From CAVPOO01 sp963707015 (GTDB taxonomy: Bacteria; Pseudomonadota; Gammaproteobacteria; Thiohalobacterales; Thiohalobacteraceae), in assembly GCA_963707015.1 (NCBI GenBank), contig CAVPOO010000021.1, forward strand, positions 186,001-250,000: a stretch of DNA of 64,000 nucleotides. The letters run 5' to 3'. Under the pieces are notes generated by a model that worked only from the letters and a program-made list of their open reading frames with translations, did not search any database and had not been told where the DNA came from. This document shows positions 1 through 8,963 of this stretch, one piece after another (the stretch's first letter is position 1; each line of letters opens with the position of its first letter). The position numbers and the translations under genes are program-made.

Positions 1-1065
1 GATTGGCAACCGGATCTCGTGCACTGCAATGACTGGCAGACCGCACTGGCGCCCGCCCTGCTGGCAAGCGAAGCAAACCGCCCCGCAACTGTGTTTACCG
101 TGCACAACCTCGCCTATCAGGGATTGTTCAGCCGGGACGAATACCAGACGCTCGGACTTCCGGCAGCTTGGTGGTCGCCACATGCACTGGAGTTTTATGA
201 CAAGTTCTCCTTCATCAAGGGCGGCCTCGTCTTTGCAGACTGGATCACAGCGGTCAGTCCGACCTACGCAAGGGAGATTCTCACGCCGGAATATGGCTGT
301 GGACTGGACGGCCTGCTCAACCATCGCGCCGATCGGCTGGTCGGCATCCTTAACGGCGTCGACTACAAGATCTGGAATCCGGGTCATGATTCCCTGATCC
401 CGCATCCGTACAGCGCAGGGTCGCTGGCTGGCAAGGCTCGCAACAAGGCGGACCTGCAGAGGGATCTGGGTCTCGCACAGGCGCCACAGGTACCGCTGCT
501 TGCGCATATCGGACGCCTGGTCGAACAAAAGGGTGCCGATCTGATTCTGGACGCCCTCCCGGAGCTGATGGAACGGCGCGTGCAACTGGTAATACTGGGT
601 ACCGGTGATGCAGTCCTTGAGCAGGCGCTGCAGGATGCGGCGCGCCTGTATCCGGACAGACTTGCCGTCTCCATGAGCTACAATGAAGCGCTTGCGCATC
701 GTATCGAGGCGGGTGCCGATATCTTTGTCATGCCCTCACGGTTTGAACCGTGCGGACTCAACCAGATTTACAGCCTGCGCTATGGCAGCGTACCTGTCGT
801 CCGCCGCACCGGCGGTCTGGCGGACACCGTGACCGATACCAGCCCGGAAACGCTGCAGGCAGGCACCGCCAACGGATTCCTTTTTGAAAAACCCAGCGCT
901 GCGTCCCTGCTCGGTGCCATTGACCGAGCCCTGCTGCTGTATCCCCAGACGGCGGTATGGCGGCGCCTGATAGCTGCAGGCATGCGTCAGGATTTCAGCT
1001 GGGAACTCAGCGCCCGGCGTTACGTCACATTGTACGAGCAGGCCGTGGGCAGGCCCGCGCGATGA
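1..1065 (+). CDS. glgA: Glycogen synthase, 3' part (5' end outside window)
   Basis: Transfers glucose from ADP-glucose to the growing alpha-1,4-glucan chain (glycogen synthesis, cytoplasm). The frame is open from base 1, so the N-terminal lysine motif (KxGGL) and roughly 125 residues lie outside the window. Visible are the HDWQ-like motif (HCNDWQTALAPALL), the start of the C-terminal GT-B lobe (HIGRLVEQKGADL), and the nucleotide-sugar signature SRFEPCGLNQIYSLRYG followed by RTGGLADTV, which contains the catalytic glutamate region of GT5 synthases. The end is normal (FSWELSARRYVTLYEQ). It is followed on the same strand by ppc; the partner gene glgC lies about 23 kb downstream. Confidence 0.95.
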   Translation, partial: DWQPDLVHCNDWQTALAPALLASEANRPATVFTVHNLAYQGLFSRDEYQTLGLPAAWWSPHALEFYDKFSFIKGGLVFADWITAVSPTYAREILTPEYGCGLDGLLNHRADRLVGILNGVDYKIWNPGHDSLIPHPYSAGSLAGKARNKADLQRDLGLAQAPQVPLLAHIGRLVEQKGADLILDALPELMERRVQLVILGTGDAVLEQALQDAARLYPDRLAVSMSYNEALAHRIEAGADIFVMPSRFEPCGLNQIYSLRYGSVPVVRRTGGLADTVTDTSPETLQAGTANGFLFEKPSAASLLGAIDRALLLYPQTAVWRRLIAAGMRQDFSWELSARRYVTLYEQAVGRPAR

Positions 1066-1137
1066 GAACATTCCCAGCGGACTCAGCCCCGCGCCCGACA
1101 CCGGGGATTCCCGGTAAGCAGCCGCCGGTAATATCGG

Positions 1138-1143
1138 TATAAT
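1138..1143 (+). promoter_or_regulatory. Candidate -10 box upstream of ppc
   Basis: A perfect TATAAT lies about 70 bp before the ppc start in the glgA-ppc gap. No convincing -35 box is seen at 16-18 bp, so the element is only suggestive. A short palindrome (CCGGGGATTCCCGG, about 1101-1114) lies just upstream. Confidence 0.3.
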
Positions 1144-1211
1144 GCGCGATTGCGCCTGCGAGGAGCCTTGCCACTCTCGCACGGACTGGCCTCTTTTCAG
1201 TGTATGCCACT

Positions 1212-4031
1212 ATGATTGAACAACCCCGCGACAAGGAACTTCGCTCCCACGTACGCCTGTTCGGCAATCTGCTCGGCAACGTGCTTCGTAATCAGGAGGA
1301 CGGCAAGGTACTGGCTGCCGTTGAAGCGCTGCGCAAGGGACACATACGCCTGCGCAAGGAAGACAACCCGCGCCTGCGCGCCCAGCTGGCGCGCATGATC
1401 GACCGGCTGGACCCCGACATCCTGTCGCATGTGATCCGGGCATTCAATGTCTATTTCAGTCTCGTCAATATCGCCGAGCAGACCTTTCAGCATCGTCAGC
1501 GGCGACGCAGCGTCAGTGCGGGAGGCCCTCTTTGGGAGGGTTCCTTCGATCACACCCTGCGCGGTTTCCGCGACCAGGAACTCGGTTACCAGCAGTTGCA
1601 GGAGCTGCTGGACCAGACCCGCTACATTCCCGTATTCACAGCACATCCGACTGAATCCCGGAGACGCACAGTGATGCAGGCACTGCGGCGCATTTTCGTC
1701 AGCAGCGAACGGCTCGCTCAGGGACGACTCAGCAAGGAACAGCGGGGCGAGATTATCCAGGAGCTGCAAAATGAGATTCAGCTTCTCTGGAAGACCGACG
1801 AAGTGCGAGCCCATCGGCCGCGAGTTGAGGATGAAATCAGAAACGGCCTGTTCTACTTCCGTGGCAGCCTGTTCGAAGCGGTACCCAAGACTTACCGGCA
1901 TCTCGAAAAGGCGGTGCGCCGAATCTGCGGAGACCGCCAGGCCGAACTGCCGGTGCGCATCCCGAGCATGCTGCGCTTCGGCTCCTGGATCGGCGGCGAC
2001 CGGGATGGCAACCCCTACGTCAAACCCGAAACGACACAACTCGCCCTGCGGCTGCACATGCGCGAGGCAATCAGCCTGTATATTCGCCAAGTCGAAAAAC
2101 TGAGTCAGCTCCTGACGCATTCGATCAGGCTGTGCAACCCCTCCGAAACCTTCCTCGACAGCCTTGCAGCAGACAATCGGCACTATCGAGACGCGTTCGG
2201 AGACCGGCGAGATCGTTACCACAACGAGCCTTATCGGCGCAAGCTGCACGTTATGACCTACCGGCTGCAGCAGAACCTGGACGCGGTCAACGCCCGTCTG
2301 GATTCGGGTAACGGACCGGGCGAGGCGGCACGCAATGTCCATGGCTATGCCAACGAACGCGCCTTGCTGGATGATCTCTACCTCATCCGCTATTCACTGA
2401 TGCACCATGGTGACGCCACGATCGCAAATGCGGAATTGCAGGACCTGATCCGGCTGGTTGAGACCTTCGGCTTCTACCTGATGCAGCTGGATATTCGACA
2501 GGAGTCGACACGTCATACCGAGGCCGTTGCCGAACTCTGCCGCCTGCTGCCCGATGCGCCTGATTACCTGTCACTGGACGAAAGCCAGCGGGTGCAACTG
2601 CTTGGCAGCGCCGTCGCATCGGGGACCACTCCCCCGCTGAGCGATATGAACGACCTGAGCGAGCCGACTCGCGAGACCCTGGCGGTGTTCGACGTCATGA
2701 ACCAGATGCGTAGCGAGGTGAGTCCGGAGGCCTTCGGTAACTATGTGATCTCGATGACCCATACGGCAAGCCACGTACTGGAAGTCATGTTCCTTGCCTG
2801 GCTGGTAGGCCTCGCGGGGCGCAAAGGCGACGAATGGTTCTGTGAAGTGCGCATCAGCCCTTTGTTCGAGACCATCGAAGACCTGATGCACGTGGAGCAG
2901 GTGCTGACCAGCCTGTTGAGTCACGAGGTCTATCGAAATCTGCTGCGGGCATCCGGCAATCAACAGGAGGTGATGCTCGGCTACTCCGATTCCTGCAAGG
3001 ACGGGGGCATACTGGCCTCCACCTGGAACCTCTATGAGGCGCAGACCACGATCATCGCGATCACCTCAAAGCTCGGCGTGCGCTGCCGGCTGTTTCACGG
3101 TCGTGGCGGCACCATTGGGCGCGGGGGCGGACCCACCCATGAAGCCATTCTCGCCCAACCTCCGGGCACGGTCCACGGTGAGATCAAATTTACTGAACAG
3201 GGCGAAGTCCTGTCGTACAAATACGGTAATACCGAAACGGCGATCTACGAGCTGACCATGGGCATTACCGGGCTGCTCAAGGCGAGTCAGTCGCTGGTAC
3301 AGCCATCGACACGGGAACGCCGTGATTATCTCGGGATCATGGATGAACTGGCCCGGCTTGGCGAGAAGACCTACCGCCAGCTCATCGATCAGACCGAGGG
3401 CCTGCTGGATTATTTCTATGAGGTCTGCCCGGTCGATGAAATCGGCCTGCTCAATATCGGCTCACGCCCGAGTCACCGCGCGCGCGGCAACCGATCCAAG
3501 GATTCGATTCGCGCCATTCCCTGGGTGTTTGGCTGGGCGCAGTCGCGGCATACACTGCCGGCGTGGTACGGCATCGGCAGCGCCCTGGAAACCTGGCGCG
3601 ACAGGAATCCGGCAAGACTTGCCACCTTGCAGCAAATGTATCGCGACTGGCCCTTCTTCCATGCCCTGCTGAGCAATACCCAGATGGCCTTGTTCAAGGC
3701 GCAGATGGACATTGCCCACCAATACACAACCCTGGCACAGGACGAAGCGTCCGCCGCCGCCATCTATCAGCAGATTCGGGATGAATTCCAGCGGACGCTT
3801 ACGCAGGTTCTCAACGTTGCCAACATCGAGGTACTGCTGCAGGAGACACCCTCACTGCATCTGTCTCTCAAGCGCCGAGATCCCTACCTCGATCCCCTCA
3901 ATGATATTCAGATCAAGTTACTCAAGCGCTTTCGCAATGAGGTTCTCGCCGAAGATGAGCGTCTTCGCTGGCGCGATCCCTTACTGCGCTCGATCAATGC
4001 GATTGCAAGCGGTATGCGGAACACCGGCTAG
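1212..4031 (+). CDS. ppc: Phosphoenolpyruvate carboxylase
   Basis: Carboxylates phosphoenolpyruvate with bicarbonate to oxaloacetate, refilling the TCA cycle. About 939 residues, slightly longer than the E. coli enzyme (883). Family signatures are present: FTAHPTESRRRT with the catalytic histidine near residue 145, GSWIGGDRDGNP, LGYSDSCKDGG, the glycine-rich loop GRGGTIGRGGGPTHEAIL, and the conserved C-terminal GMRNTG. An in-frame GTG at 1200 could add four residues; the ATG at 1212 is preferred. It follows glgA on the same strand. The stop codon is embedded in a short motif repeated at 62.1 kb. Confidence 0.97.
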   Translation: MIEQPRDKELRSHVRLFGNLLGNVLRNQEDGKVLAAVEALRKGHIRLRKEDNPRLRAQLARMIDRLDPDILSHVIRAFNVYFSLVNIAEQTFQHRQRRRSVSAGGPLWEGSFDHTLRGFRDQELGYQQLQELLDQTRYIPVFTAHPTESRRRTVMQALRRIFVSSERLAQGRLSKEQRGEIIQELQNEIQLLWKTDEVRAHRPRVEDEIRNGLFYFRGSLFEAVPKTYRHLEKAVRRICGDRQAELPVRIPSMLRFGSWIGGDRDGNPYVKPETTQLALRLHMREAISLYIRQVEKLSQLLTHSIRLCNPSETFLDSLAADNRHYRDAFGDRRDRYHNEPYRRKLHVMTYRLQQNLDAVNARLDSGNGPGEAARNVHGYANERALLDDLYLIRYSLMHHGDATIANAELQDLIRLVETFGFYLMQLDIRQESTRHTEAVAELCRLLPDAPDYLSLDESQRVQLLGSAVASGTTPPLSDMNDLSEPTRETLAVFDVMNQMRSEVSPEAFGNYVISMTHTASHVLEVMFLAWLVGLAGRKGDEWFCEVRISPLFETIEDLMHVEQVLTSLLSHEVYRNLLRASGNQQEVMLGYSDSCKDGGILASTWNLYEAQTTIIAITSKLGVRCRLFHGRGGTIGRGGGPTHEAILAQPPGTVHGEIKFTEQGEVLSYKYGNTETAIYELTMGITGLLKASQSLVQPSTRERRDYLGIMDELARLGEKTYRQLIDQTEGLLDYFYEVCPVDEIGLLNIGSRPSHRARGNRSKDSIRAIPWVFGWAQSRHTLPAWYGIGSALETWRDRNPARLATLQQMYRDWPFFHALLSNTQMALFKAQMDIAHQYTTLAQDEASAAAIYQQIRDEFQRTLTQVLNVANIEVLLQETPSLHLSLKRRDPYLDPLNDIQIKLLKRFRNEVLAEDERLRWRDPLLRSINAIASGMRNTG

Positions 4032-4055
4032 CCCGGATTCTCACCGGGATCCCGG
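4028..4055. repeat. Short motif at ppc stop, copy A
   Basis: Twenty-eight bases beginning with the ppc TAG stop and reading CTAGCCCGGATT then CTCACCGGGATCCCGG. A copy matching at 26 of 29 aligned positions overlaps the stop codon of the transporter gene at 62145-62173. CCCGG and CCGGG can pair as a small hairpin, so it may act as a weak terminator, or it may be the end of a lost mobile element. Confidence 0.5.
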
Positions 4056-4158
4056 ATGCTGACGCAGGGCACGCGGTCCACCACGGGAGGCGCACCTGAG
4101 GGGAGACGGGGCGGTACTGTCGTTGACGGAGAGGCGCGTTGCTGGCGTCGGGTCGCGT

Positions 4159-4539
4159 CTACGCAACCTGGACGGGAATGGCGTTACCGACACGGGTGAT
4201 GCGGTTGTACTCGTCGAGGTACACCAGGGTGGGCTTGAAGCGCGCCGCCTCCTGCTCATCGAGCGTCACATAGGCACAGATTATCAGGCGGTCGCCAGGC
4301 TGCGCCTTGTGCGCGGCGGCACCATTGACCGAGATGATCCCCGAGGCCCTTTCCGCACGGATTGCATAGGTGTTGAAACGCTCCCCGTTAGCCATATTGT
4401 AGATCTCGATCCGCTCATACTCGCGGATGCCGGCAGCAGCGAGGAGATCCGCATCGATCGCGCAGGAACCCTCGTACTCGAGTTCAGAGTGCGTGACCCG
4501 GGCTTGATGCAGTTTGGCTTTCAGAAATGTAAGCAGCAT
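4159..4539 (-). CDS. panD: Aspartate 1-decarboxylase proenzyme
   Basis: Makes beta-alanine from aspartate for pantothenate and coenzyme A. Its 126 residues match the family length. The self-processing site is clear: Gly24-Ser25 in YEGSCAID, where cleavage creates the N-terminal pyruvoyl group on Ser25. Conserved neighbours ERIEIYNMANGERFNTY and ISVNGAAAHKAQPGD are intact. It lies 81 bp downstream of panC on the minus strand and converges with ppc. Confidence 0.97.
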   Translation of the reverse strand: MLLTFLKAKLHQARVTHSELEYEGSCAIDADLLAAAGIREYERIEIYNMANGERFNTYAIRAERASGIISVNGAAAHKAQPGDRLIICAYVTLDEQEAARFKPTLVYLDEYNRITRVGNAIPVQVA

Positions 4540-4620
4540 GGGGAACCGGTCTAATCACCAACAGAGATTATCATTATCAACGATTTGGACCCCCCATGCA
4601 ATCCGGCAATGGGCCCATAA

Positions 4621-5475
4621 CTAGATAAATTCAATGGATATATTGTCGATGAGACGCGCCCGATCACCCAGCCAGGCCGCAGCCAGAACCACAAGTTTCC
4701 TATCGCGGGCATCTGGCCTGGCAAGATCCGCCCGGCGACGGACACTCACGTAGTCCGGTCTGAACCCGGCAGCCGCCAGACGCCGCATCGCGTCAGCCTC
4801 CAGGGACTGGAACTCCCCGCTCTGTCCCCGCAAGCGCTCAGCAAGGTCACACAGTATCGCGTAAAGGCGCGGCGCGACCGCACGTTCCTCTGGCCGCAGA
4901 TACGCGTTACGCGAGCTCATGGCAAGGCCATCCGTCTCACGCACGGTGGGTACACCGACAACCTCGATGGGCCAGTCCAGCTCTGTCACCATTCGGCGGA
5001 TTATAACCAGTTGCTGGAAATCCTTTTCGCCAAATACCGCGACATCCGGTTGCACGAGGTTGAAGAGTTTTGCGACCACGGTAGCGACACCGACAAAAAA
5101 ACCGGGGCGGAATTCGCCGCAGAGTATCTCACTAATGTCGGGAACCTCGACGCGCGTCGTGCGACGTGAATCGAGCGGGTACATCGTGGCAGGCGCGGGA
5201 GCAAACAAGAGGTCTGTTCCCTGCGCTCGAAGCACAGCCGTGTCGGCCTCGAGGGTGCGCGGGTAGGTGTCGAAATCCTCGGCGGGACCAAACTGCAAGG
5301 GGTTTACGAAAATACTGGCCACCACCCGGTCTGAAATCTCGCGCGCCTTCTCAACCAGCCCAAGGTGGCCGGCATGCAGATTGCCCATGGTCGGCACAAA
5401 CGCCACGCGCTGCCGCTGACGCCGCCAGTCTGCAATCAGGGTACGTAGTTCGGGGATCGATCCGGTGACGCGCAT
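4621..5475 (-). CDS. panC: Pantothenate synthetase
   Basis: Condenses pantoate and beta-alanine using ATP. The 284-residue form starting at MRVTGSIPEL is chosen because it matches the family N-terminus; an in-frame ATG at 5538 would add 21 residues with no family match. The HIGH-like motif lies in PTMGNLHAGHLGLV, followed by SIFVNPLQF, FGEKDFQQL and the KMSKS-like loop AMSSRNAYL. panD follows, but panB (ketopantoate hydroxymethyltransferase), which commonly precedes panC in this cluster, is missing. Confidence 0.95.
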   Translation of the reverse strand: MRVTGSIPELRTLIADWRRQRQRVAFVPTMGNLHAGHLGLVEKAREISDRVVASIFVNPLQFGPAEDFDTYPRTLEADTAVLRAQGTDLLFAPAPATMYPLDSRRTTRVEVPDISEILCGEFRPGFFVGVATVVAKLFNLVQPDVAVFGEKDFQQLVIIRRMVTELDWPIEVVGVPTVRETDGLAMSSRNAYLRPEERAVAPRLYAILCDLAERLRGQSGEFQSLEADAMRRLAAAGFRPDYVSVRRRADLARPDARDRKLVVLAAAWLGDRARLIDNISIEFI

Positions 5476-5636
5476 ACGGGTAACATCATCTGCAGGGCGA
5501 TAAAGTCGGGGCCTTCTGTACCTGGCAACGGCCTGCATTGACCACCGACAGGCTGCCGGTGCCGCAGAGTTGCCGCTGCCAGCCGCGCTGGTTACCCGCC
5601 ATGGCTCATGGAGCAGAATTGCCCGGATGTTTTGGT

Positions 5637-6287
5637 CTATATTACGCCCGTCATGCGGTTAAAGTAATGCCGCCCGGTTCTGATGCGCCGCACCTCATCG
5701 AGCAACGCCGCGTAATCATCCTGGTGATTGACCAGATCAATACCGGCGGCATTCACAATCAGCAGAGGCGATGCCTCGTAGCTGTGGAAGAACCTCGCGT
5801 AGGCATCACACAGGCGCTGCAGATAGGCTGCGTTGATTCGCTGCTCGTAGGCATTGCCACGTCGGGCGATACGTCGCAGCAACACATCCACGGGCGCCTG
5901 AAGATAGATCACCAGGTCCGGGATGCGGACATCCGGCACTGTGTGCTCATAGACCTGTTGATACAGCTGCAGTTCCTGCTCGTCGAGGGTGAGTTCGGCG
6001 AACAGGCGGTCCTTTTCCATCAGAAAGTCGGATATCCAGACCGGCTGAAACATATCCGCCTGGCTCAAGGCCTCCATCTGTCGGGCACGCTGGAGCAGAA
6101 AAAACAGCTGGGTTGGCAGCGCAGCCCGGCGCCGATTCCGGTAAAACCCTTTCAGAAACGGATTTTCATCCGCCCCCTCAAGCAGCAATTCGCTGCCAAA
6201 GCTCTCCGCCAGTCGCCGCGCCAGGGTTGTCTTGCCAACACCTATCGGGCCTTCGACGACGATGTAGCCAACATCCCTTTGCTGCAT
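5637..6287 (-). CDS. Deoxynucleoside kinase family protein
   Basis: Phosphorylates deoxynucleosides (dGuo/dAdo kinase type) in nucleotide salvage. The 216 residues carry a P-loop GPIGVGKTT at residues 13-21, an EGADENPFLKGFY acceptor-binding segment, a DRLFAELTL segment (DRx-type), and a lid region rich in arginine (LLRRIARRGNAYEQRI). Found between folK and panC, a placement known from several gammaproteobacterial pan clusters. Exact nucleoside preference cannot be read from the sequence. Confidence 0.88.
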   Translation of the reverse strand: MQQRDVGYIVVEGPIGVGKTTLARRLAESFGSELLLEGADENPFLKGFYRNRRRAALPTQLFFLLQRARQMEALSQADMFQPVWISDFLMEKDRLFAELTLDEQELQLYQQVYEHTVPDVRIPDLVIYLQAPVDVLLRRIARRGNAYEQRINAAYLQRLCDAYARFFHSYEASPLLIVNAAGIDLVNHQDDYAALLDEVRRIRTGRHYFNRMTGVI

Positions 6288-6293
6288 GCGCCG

Positions 6294-6815
6294 CTACCGC
6301 TGCTGCCCAATCTTATCGGCGCGATCGAGCCGCGTCACCGTACGCGGCGAGCAGCCCGCGAGCAACGCAGGCAGTGATGCAAGTCCGGGCACGTCAATAT
6401 CCGGCGCAATCTCATACAAGGGATAGAGTACGAAGGGGCGCTCCTGTATACCCGGATGCGGCAGGGTGAGCTGCGCATCGTGGCATTGCTGCATCCCGTA
6501 GAGCAGCAGGTCCAGATCGAGTGTGCGCGGTCCCCAGCGCGCACCACTGCGCACCCGCCCCTGTCGTGTCTCGATGGCCTGCAAGGCATGCAGGAGGGCG
6601 TGCGGTCCCAGCCTGGTATCGAGCGCCGCGACCGCATTGATATAATCGGGCTGATCGCGCGGCCCCATTGGCTCACTCTGATAAAGCCCCGAGCAGGCAA
6701 CGAACCGAGTGTCGCGCAGCCCGACCAGTGCCTCCAGGGCCCGTTCTACCTGCGCAACGGGATCATCGAGATTACTCCCCAGCCCGATGAATGCGCGCGC
6801 GACAGCACCGCTCAT
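6294..6815 (-). CDS. folK: 6-hydroxymethyl-dihydropterin pyrophosphokinase
   Basis: Transfers pyrophosphate from ATP to 6-hydroxymethyl-7,8-dihydropterin in folate synthesis. 173 residues with the N-terminal FIGLGSNLDDP, substrate-binding YQSEPMGPRDQPDYINAV, the metal-binding signature RWGPRTLDLDLLLYG and LPHPGIQERPFVLYPL. Its ATG overlaps the pcnB stop by 4 bp (ATGA), indicating translational coupling, and the kinase gene follows after 6 bp. Confidence 0.96.
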   Translation of the reverse strand: MSGAVARAFIGLGSNLDDPVAQVERALEALVGLRDTRFVACSGLYQSEPMGPRDQPDYINAVAALDTRLGPHALLHALQAIETRQGRVRSGARWGPRTLDLDLLLYGMQQCHDAQLTLPHPGIQERPFVLYPLYEIAPDIDVPGLASLPALLAGCSPRTVTRLDRADKIGQQR

Positions 6816-8182
6816 GGCGTGTCCTCATGGCGTTTCGCGCCTGCCCTGCCACGCCGCCGGCGTCCTCTCGACTTTCTCTTGCCGGGCGTTGTCGCCGCGA
6901 GCCGTTGCTCCTGGACTTCCGGCGTCTCCTGCTGAAACTCCGTCCACCAGCGACACAGCTCTTCATCCACCTCTCCCGCCTCACCACGCAGCAGCAGGAA
7001 ATCATAGGCCGCCCGAAACCGGGGATGACTCAGAAGGCGCAGCGGTCGCCTGCCGGTACGCTGCTCGAGGCGAGGCTGCAACATCCAGATCTCGCGCATC
7101 GGCAGACTGAAGCGGCGCGGTAAGCCCGTATACGCGGCCTGCTCGCTGACAAGCTCACCGGCGAGCGCCTGCATCAGCGGCTCGCCACCGGACGAACCAT
7201 CAGCCGCACGCAGGCGGTGCCGCAACGGTGCCCATAGCAGCGCAGCGAACAGGAACGCAGGTGTCACCGGTTTGCCCTCGGCAATGCGGGTATCCGTGTT
7301 CGCCAGGGCGCGGGTCAACAGCACCTGCGGAAAACCATCGGGCTCCTCCGCCAGGGCCGCTTCGGTGAAGGGAAAAAGCTTGTCAAACACATGATAGTGG
7401 CGCAGCAGCTCAAAGGTTGCCAGCGCTTCACCACCCATGAACAGCTTGAGGACTTCCTCGTAGAGGCGCGCCGAAGAAATATCGCTGAGCAGTTCGGCCA
7501 GCGGCGCGATGAGCCTGCCCGTTTCTTCCTCAATCTGAAAACCGAGTTTGGCTGCGAACCGCAGCGCGCGCAGCATGCGCACCGGATCCTCCCGATAACG
7601 CGCGCCCGGCTCACCGATCAGTCTCAGCACACCCGAGCGCAGATCGCGCATACCACCGACATAGTCAAGCACGACATCGGCGCCGACATCGTAGTACAAG
7701 GCGTTCACGGTAAAATCACGCCGCCATGCATCCTCTTCGATCGGACCATAGACGTTGTCCCGCAGAATGCGCCCCTCATCCGAGGTCACATCGCCCTGTG
7801 TTTCACCGTTCTGGTAATGTCCCCTGAAGGTCGCCACCTCGATGACCTCCCGACCAAAGCGCACGTGCGCCAGGCGGAACCGGCGCCCGATCAGGCGGCA
7901 GCGTCGAAACACGCGCCGCACCTCTTCCGGAAGTGCACTCGTCGCGATATCGAAATCCTTCGGCTCCCGCCCCAGCAACAGGTCGCGCACGCCACCGCCG
8001 ACCAGACATGTCTGGTAGCCGGCTTCCTGCAGACCATGCAGCACTTTGAGTGCGCCTGGACTGATCCAGCTCGGCGAGATCTTGTGTTCGGACCGGGGGA
8101 TTGTCTCGGGTGAAGAACCTAGGGCTGGCACGTCGGGATGGGCATTCTGTAAATTGGCTACTGTATCGGCTTGAGCAATCAT
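6812..8182 (-). CDS. pcnB: Poly(A) polymerase I
   Basis: Adds 3' poly(A) tails that mark RNAs for decay. About 456 residues. The nucleotidyltransferase core has GGGVRDLLLG, the catalytic-aspartate segment PKDFDIATSALPEEV, and RRDFTVNALYYD; the basic C-terminal tail (PGKRKSRGRRRRGRAG) is typical of bacterial PAP rather than CCA-adding enzyme. The reading frame remains open through the tRNA-Glu gene, so the start is placed at ATG 8182, before the tRNA; this start lies inside the divergent tRNA promoter. First gene of pcnB-folK-dNK-panC-panD. Confidence 0.93.
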   Translation of the reverse strand: MIAQADTVANLQNAHPDVPALGSSPETIPRSEHKISPSWISPGALKVLHGLQEAGYQTCLVGGGVRDLLLGREPKDFDIATSALPEEVRRVFRRCRLIGRRFRLAHVRFGREVIEVATFRGHYQNGETQGDVTSDEGRILRDNVYGPIEEDAWRRDFTVNALYYDVGADVVLDYVGGMRDLRSGVLRLIGEPGARYREDPVRMLRALRFAAKLGFQIEEETGRLIAPLAELLSDISSARLYEEVLKLFMGGEALATFELLRHYHVFDKLFPFTEAALAEEPDGFPQVLLTRALANTDTRIAEGKPVTPAFLFAALLWAPLRHRLRAADGSSGGEPLMQALAGELVSEQAAYTGLPRRFSLPMREIWMLQPRLEQRTGRRPLRLLSHPRFRAAYDFLLLRGEAGEVDEELCRWWTEFQQETPEVQEQRLAATTPGKRKSRGRRRRGRAGAKRHEDTP

Positions 8183-8198
8183 ACGGTGGGCGTATAAT
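8171..8198 (+). promoter_or_regulatory. Promoter of tRNA-Glu
   Basis: TTGAGC at 8171-8176, a 16-bp spacer, and a perfect TATAAT at 8193-8198, placing transcription start about 30 bases before the mature tRNA 5' end. It overlaps the proposed pcnB start codon on the other strand. Confidence 0.7.
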
Positions 8199-8233
8199 AC
8201 CACCCCTTCCGGACGTCCGGTAATGAAGTATAC

Positions 8234-8309
8234 GCTCCCTTCGTCTAGTGGCCTAGGACACCGGCCTCTCACGCCGGTAACAGGGGTTCGAGTCCCCTAG
8301 GGAGCGCCA
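8234..8309 (+). tRNA. tRNA-Glu (anticodon CTC)
   Basis: 76 nt including an encoded CCA. The acceptor stem GCTCCCT pairs with AGGGAGC, the anticodon stem CCGGC/GCCGG encloses the loop CTCTCAC with anticodon CTC, and the T-arm is AGGGG-TTCGAGT-CCCCT. It reads GAG codons. It stands alone, divergent from pcnB, with its own promoter. No clear intrinsic terminator is seen after it. Confidence 0.97.
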
Positions 8310-8447
8310 ATCGATTGCCTGCAAGCCTGTGTCTGCGATCCGTGACAGCCGTTCATGGAACCGCCTGACCTACGCTACTGAATTAACCCCGGACGACCAC
8401 AGCGCATTCCGCGACGGCGCGGGGGAATGAGTCCAAACGCTTGAACG

Positions 8448-8897
8448 ATGCCTTACCGGCCGGATCCTGATTTGCCCCGCGCTGGACTGTTTCGGCGCCT
8501 GGCGGCGATGTTCTATGACAGCCTGCTGGTGGCTGCGGTTCTGATGGGGGTCACAGGTGCAGTCATGGCAGCCCATGGCGGAGCCATCGACTCCCATCAT
8601 TTGCTCTTCCGGGGACTTCTCGTCCTAGTGGTGTTTGTCTACTTTGGCGGCTTCTGGGTGCATGGCGGTCAGACACTCGGTCTGCGCACCTGGCGCCTCC
8701 AGGTGCAGCGCCTCGACGGCGGCCCGATCAGCTGGCCACAGGCGCTGCTGCGCTTCGCGATGGCGATCCCTTCCGTGTTACTCGGTGGCGCGGGATTGCT
8801 CTGGATTCTGGCTGACAGGCACAACATGGCCTGGCATGACCGCCTGTCGAAATCCGTGATCGTGCAACTTCCCAAGCATTCCCGCAACGGGTTCTGA
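8448..8897 (+). CDS. RDD family membrane protein
   Basis: A 149-residue inner-membrane protein of unknown function. RDD features: an Arg before the first membrane segment (GLFRRLAAMFYDSLLV, with Arg and Asp in expected places), a second segment near residues 55-70, and the GGQTLGLRTWRLQVQRLDGGPISW motif followed by a third hydrophobic segment and the HDRLSKSVIV tail. It sits between tRNA-Glu and convergent lptG. Some RDD proteins are proposed ion exchangers, but no function is assigned here. Confidence 0.85.
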   Translation: MPYRPDPDLPRAGLFRRLAAMFYDSLLVAAVLMGVTGAVMAAHGGAIDSHHLLFRGLLVLVVFVYFGGFWVHGGQTLGLRTWRLQVQRLDGGPISWPQALLRFAMAIPSVLLGGAGLLWILADRHNMAWHDRLSKSVIVQLPKHSRNGF

Positions 8898-8963
8898 CGC
8901 AAGACTTCAGCCACAGCTCAGCGGTACCGGCAAGCACACCCGAATGGCTCGCGCAGCGATGTC

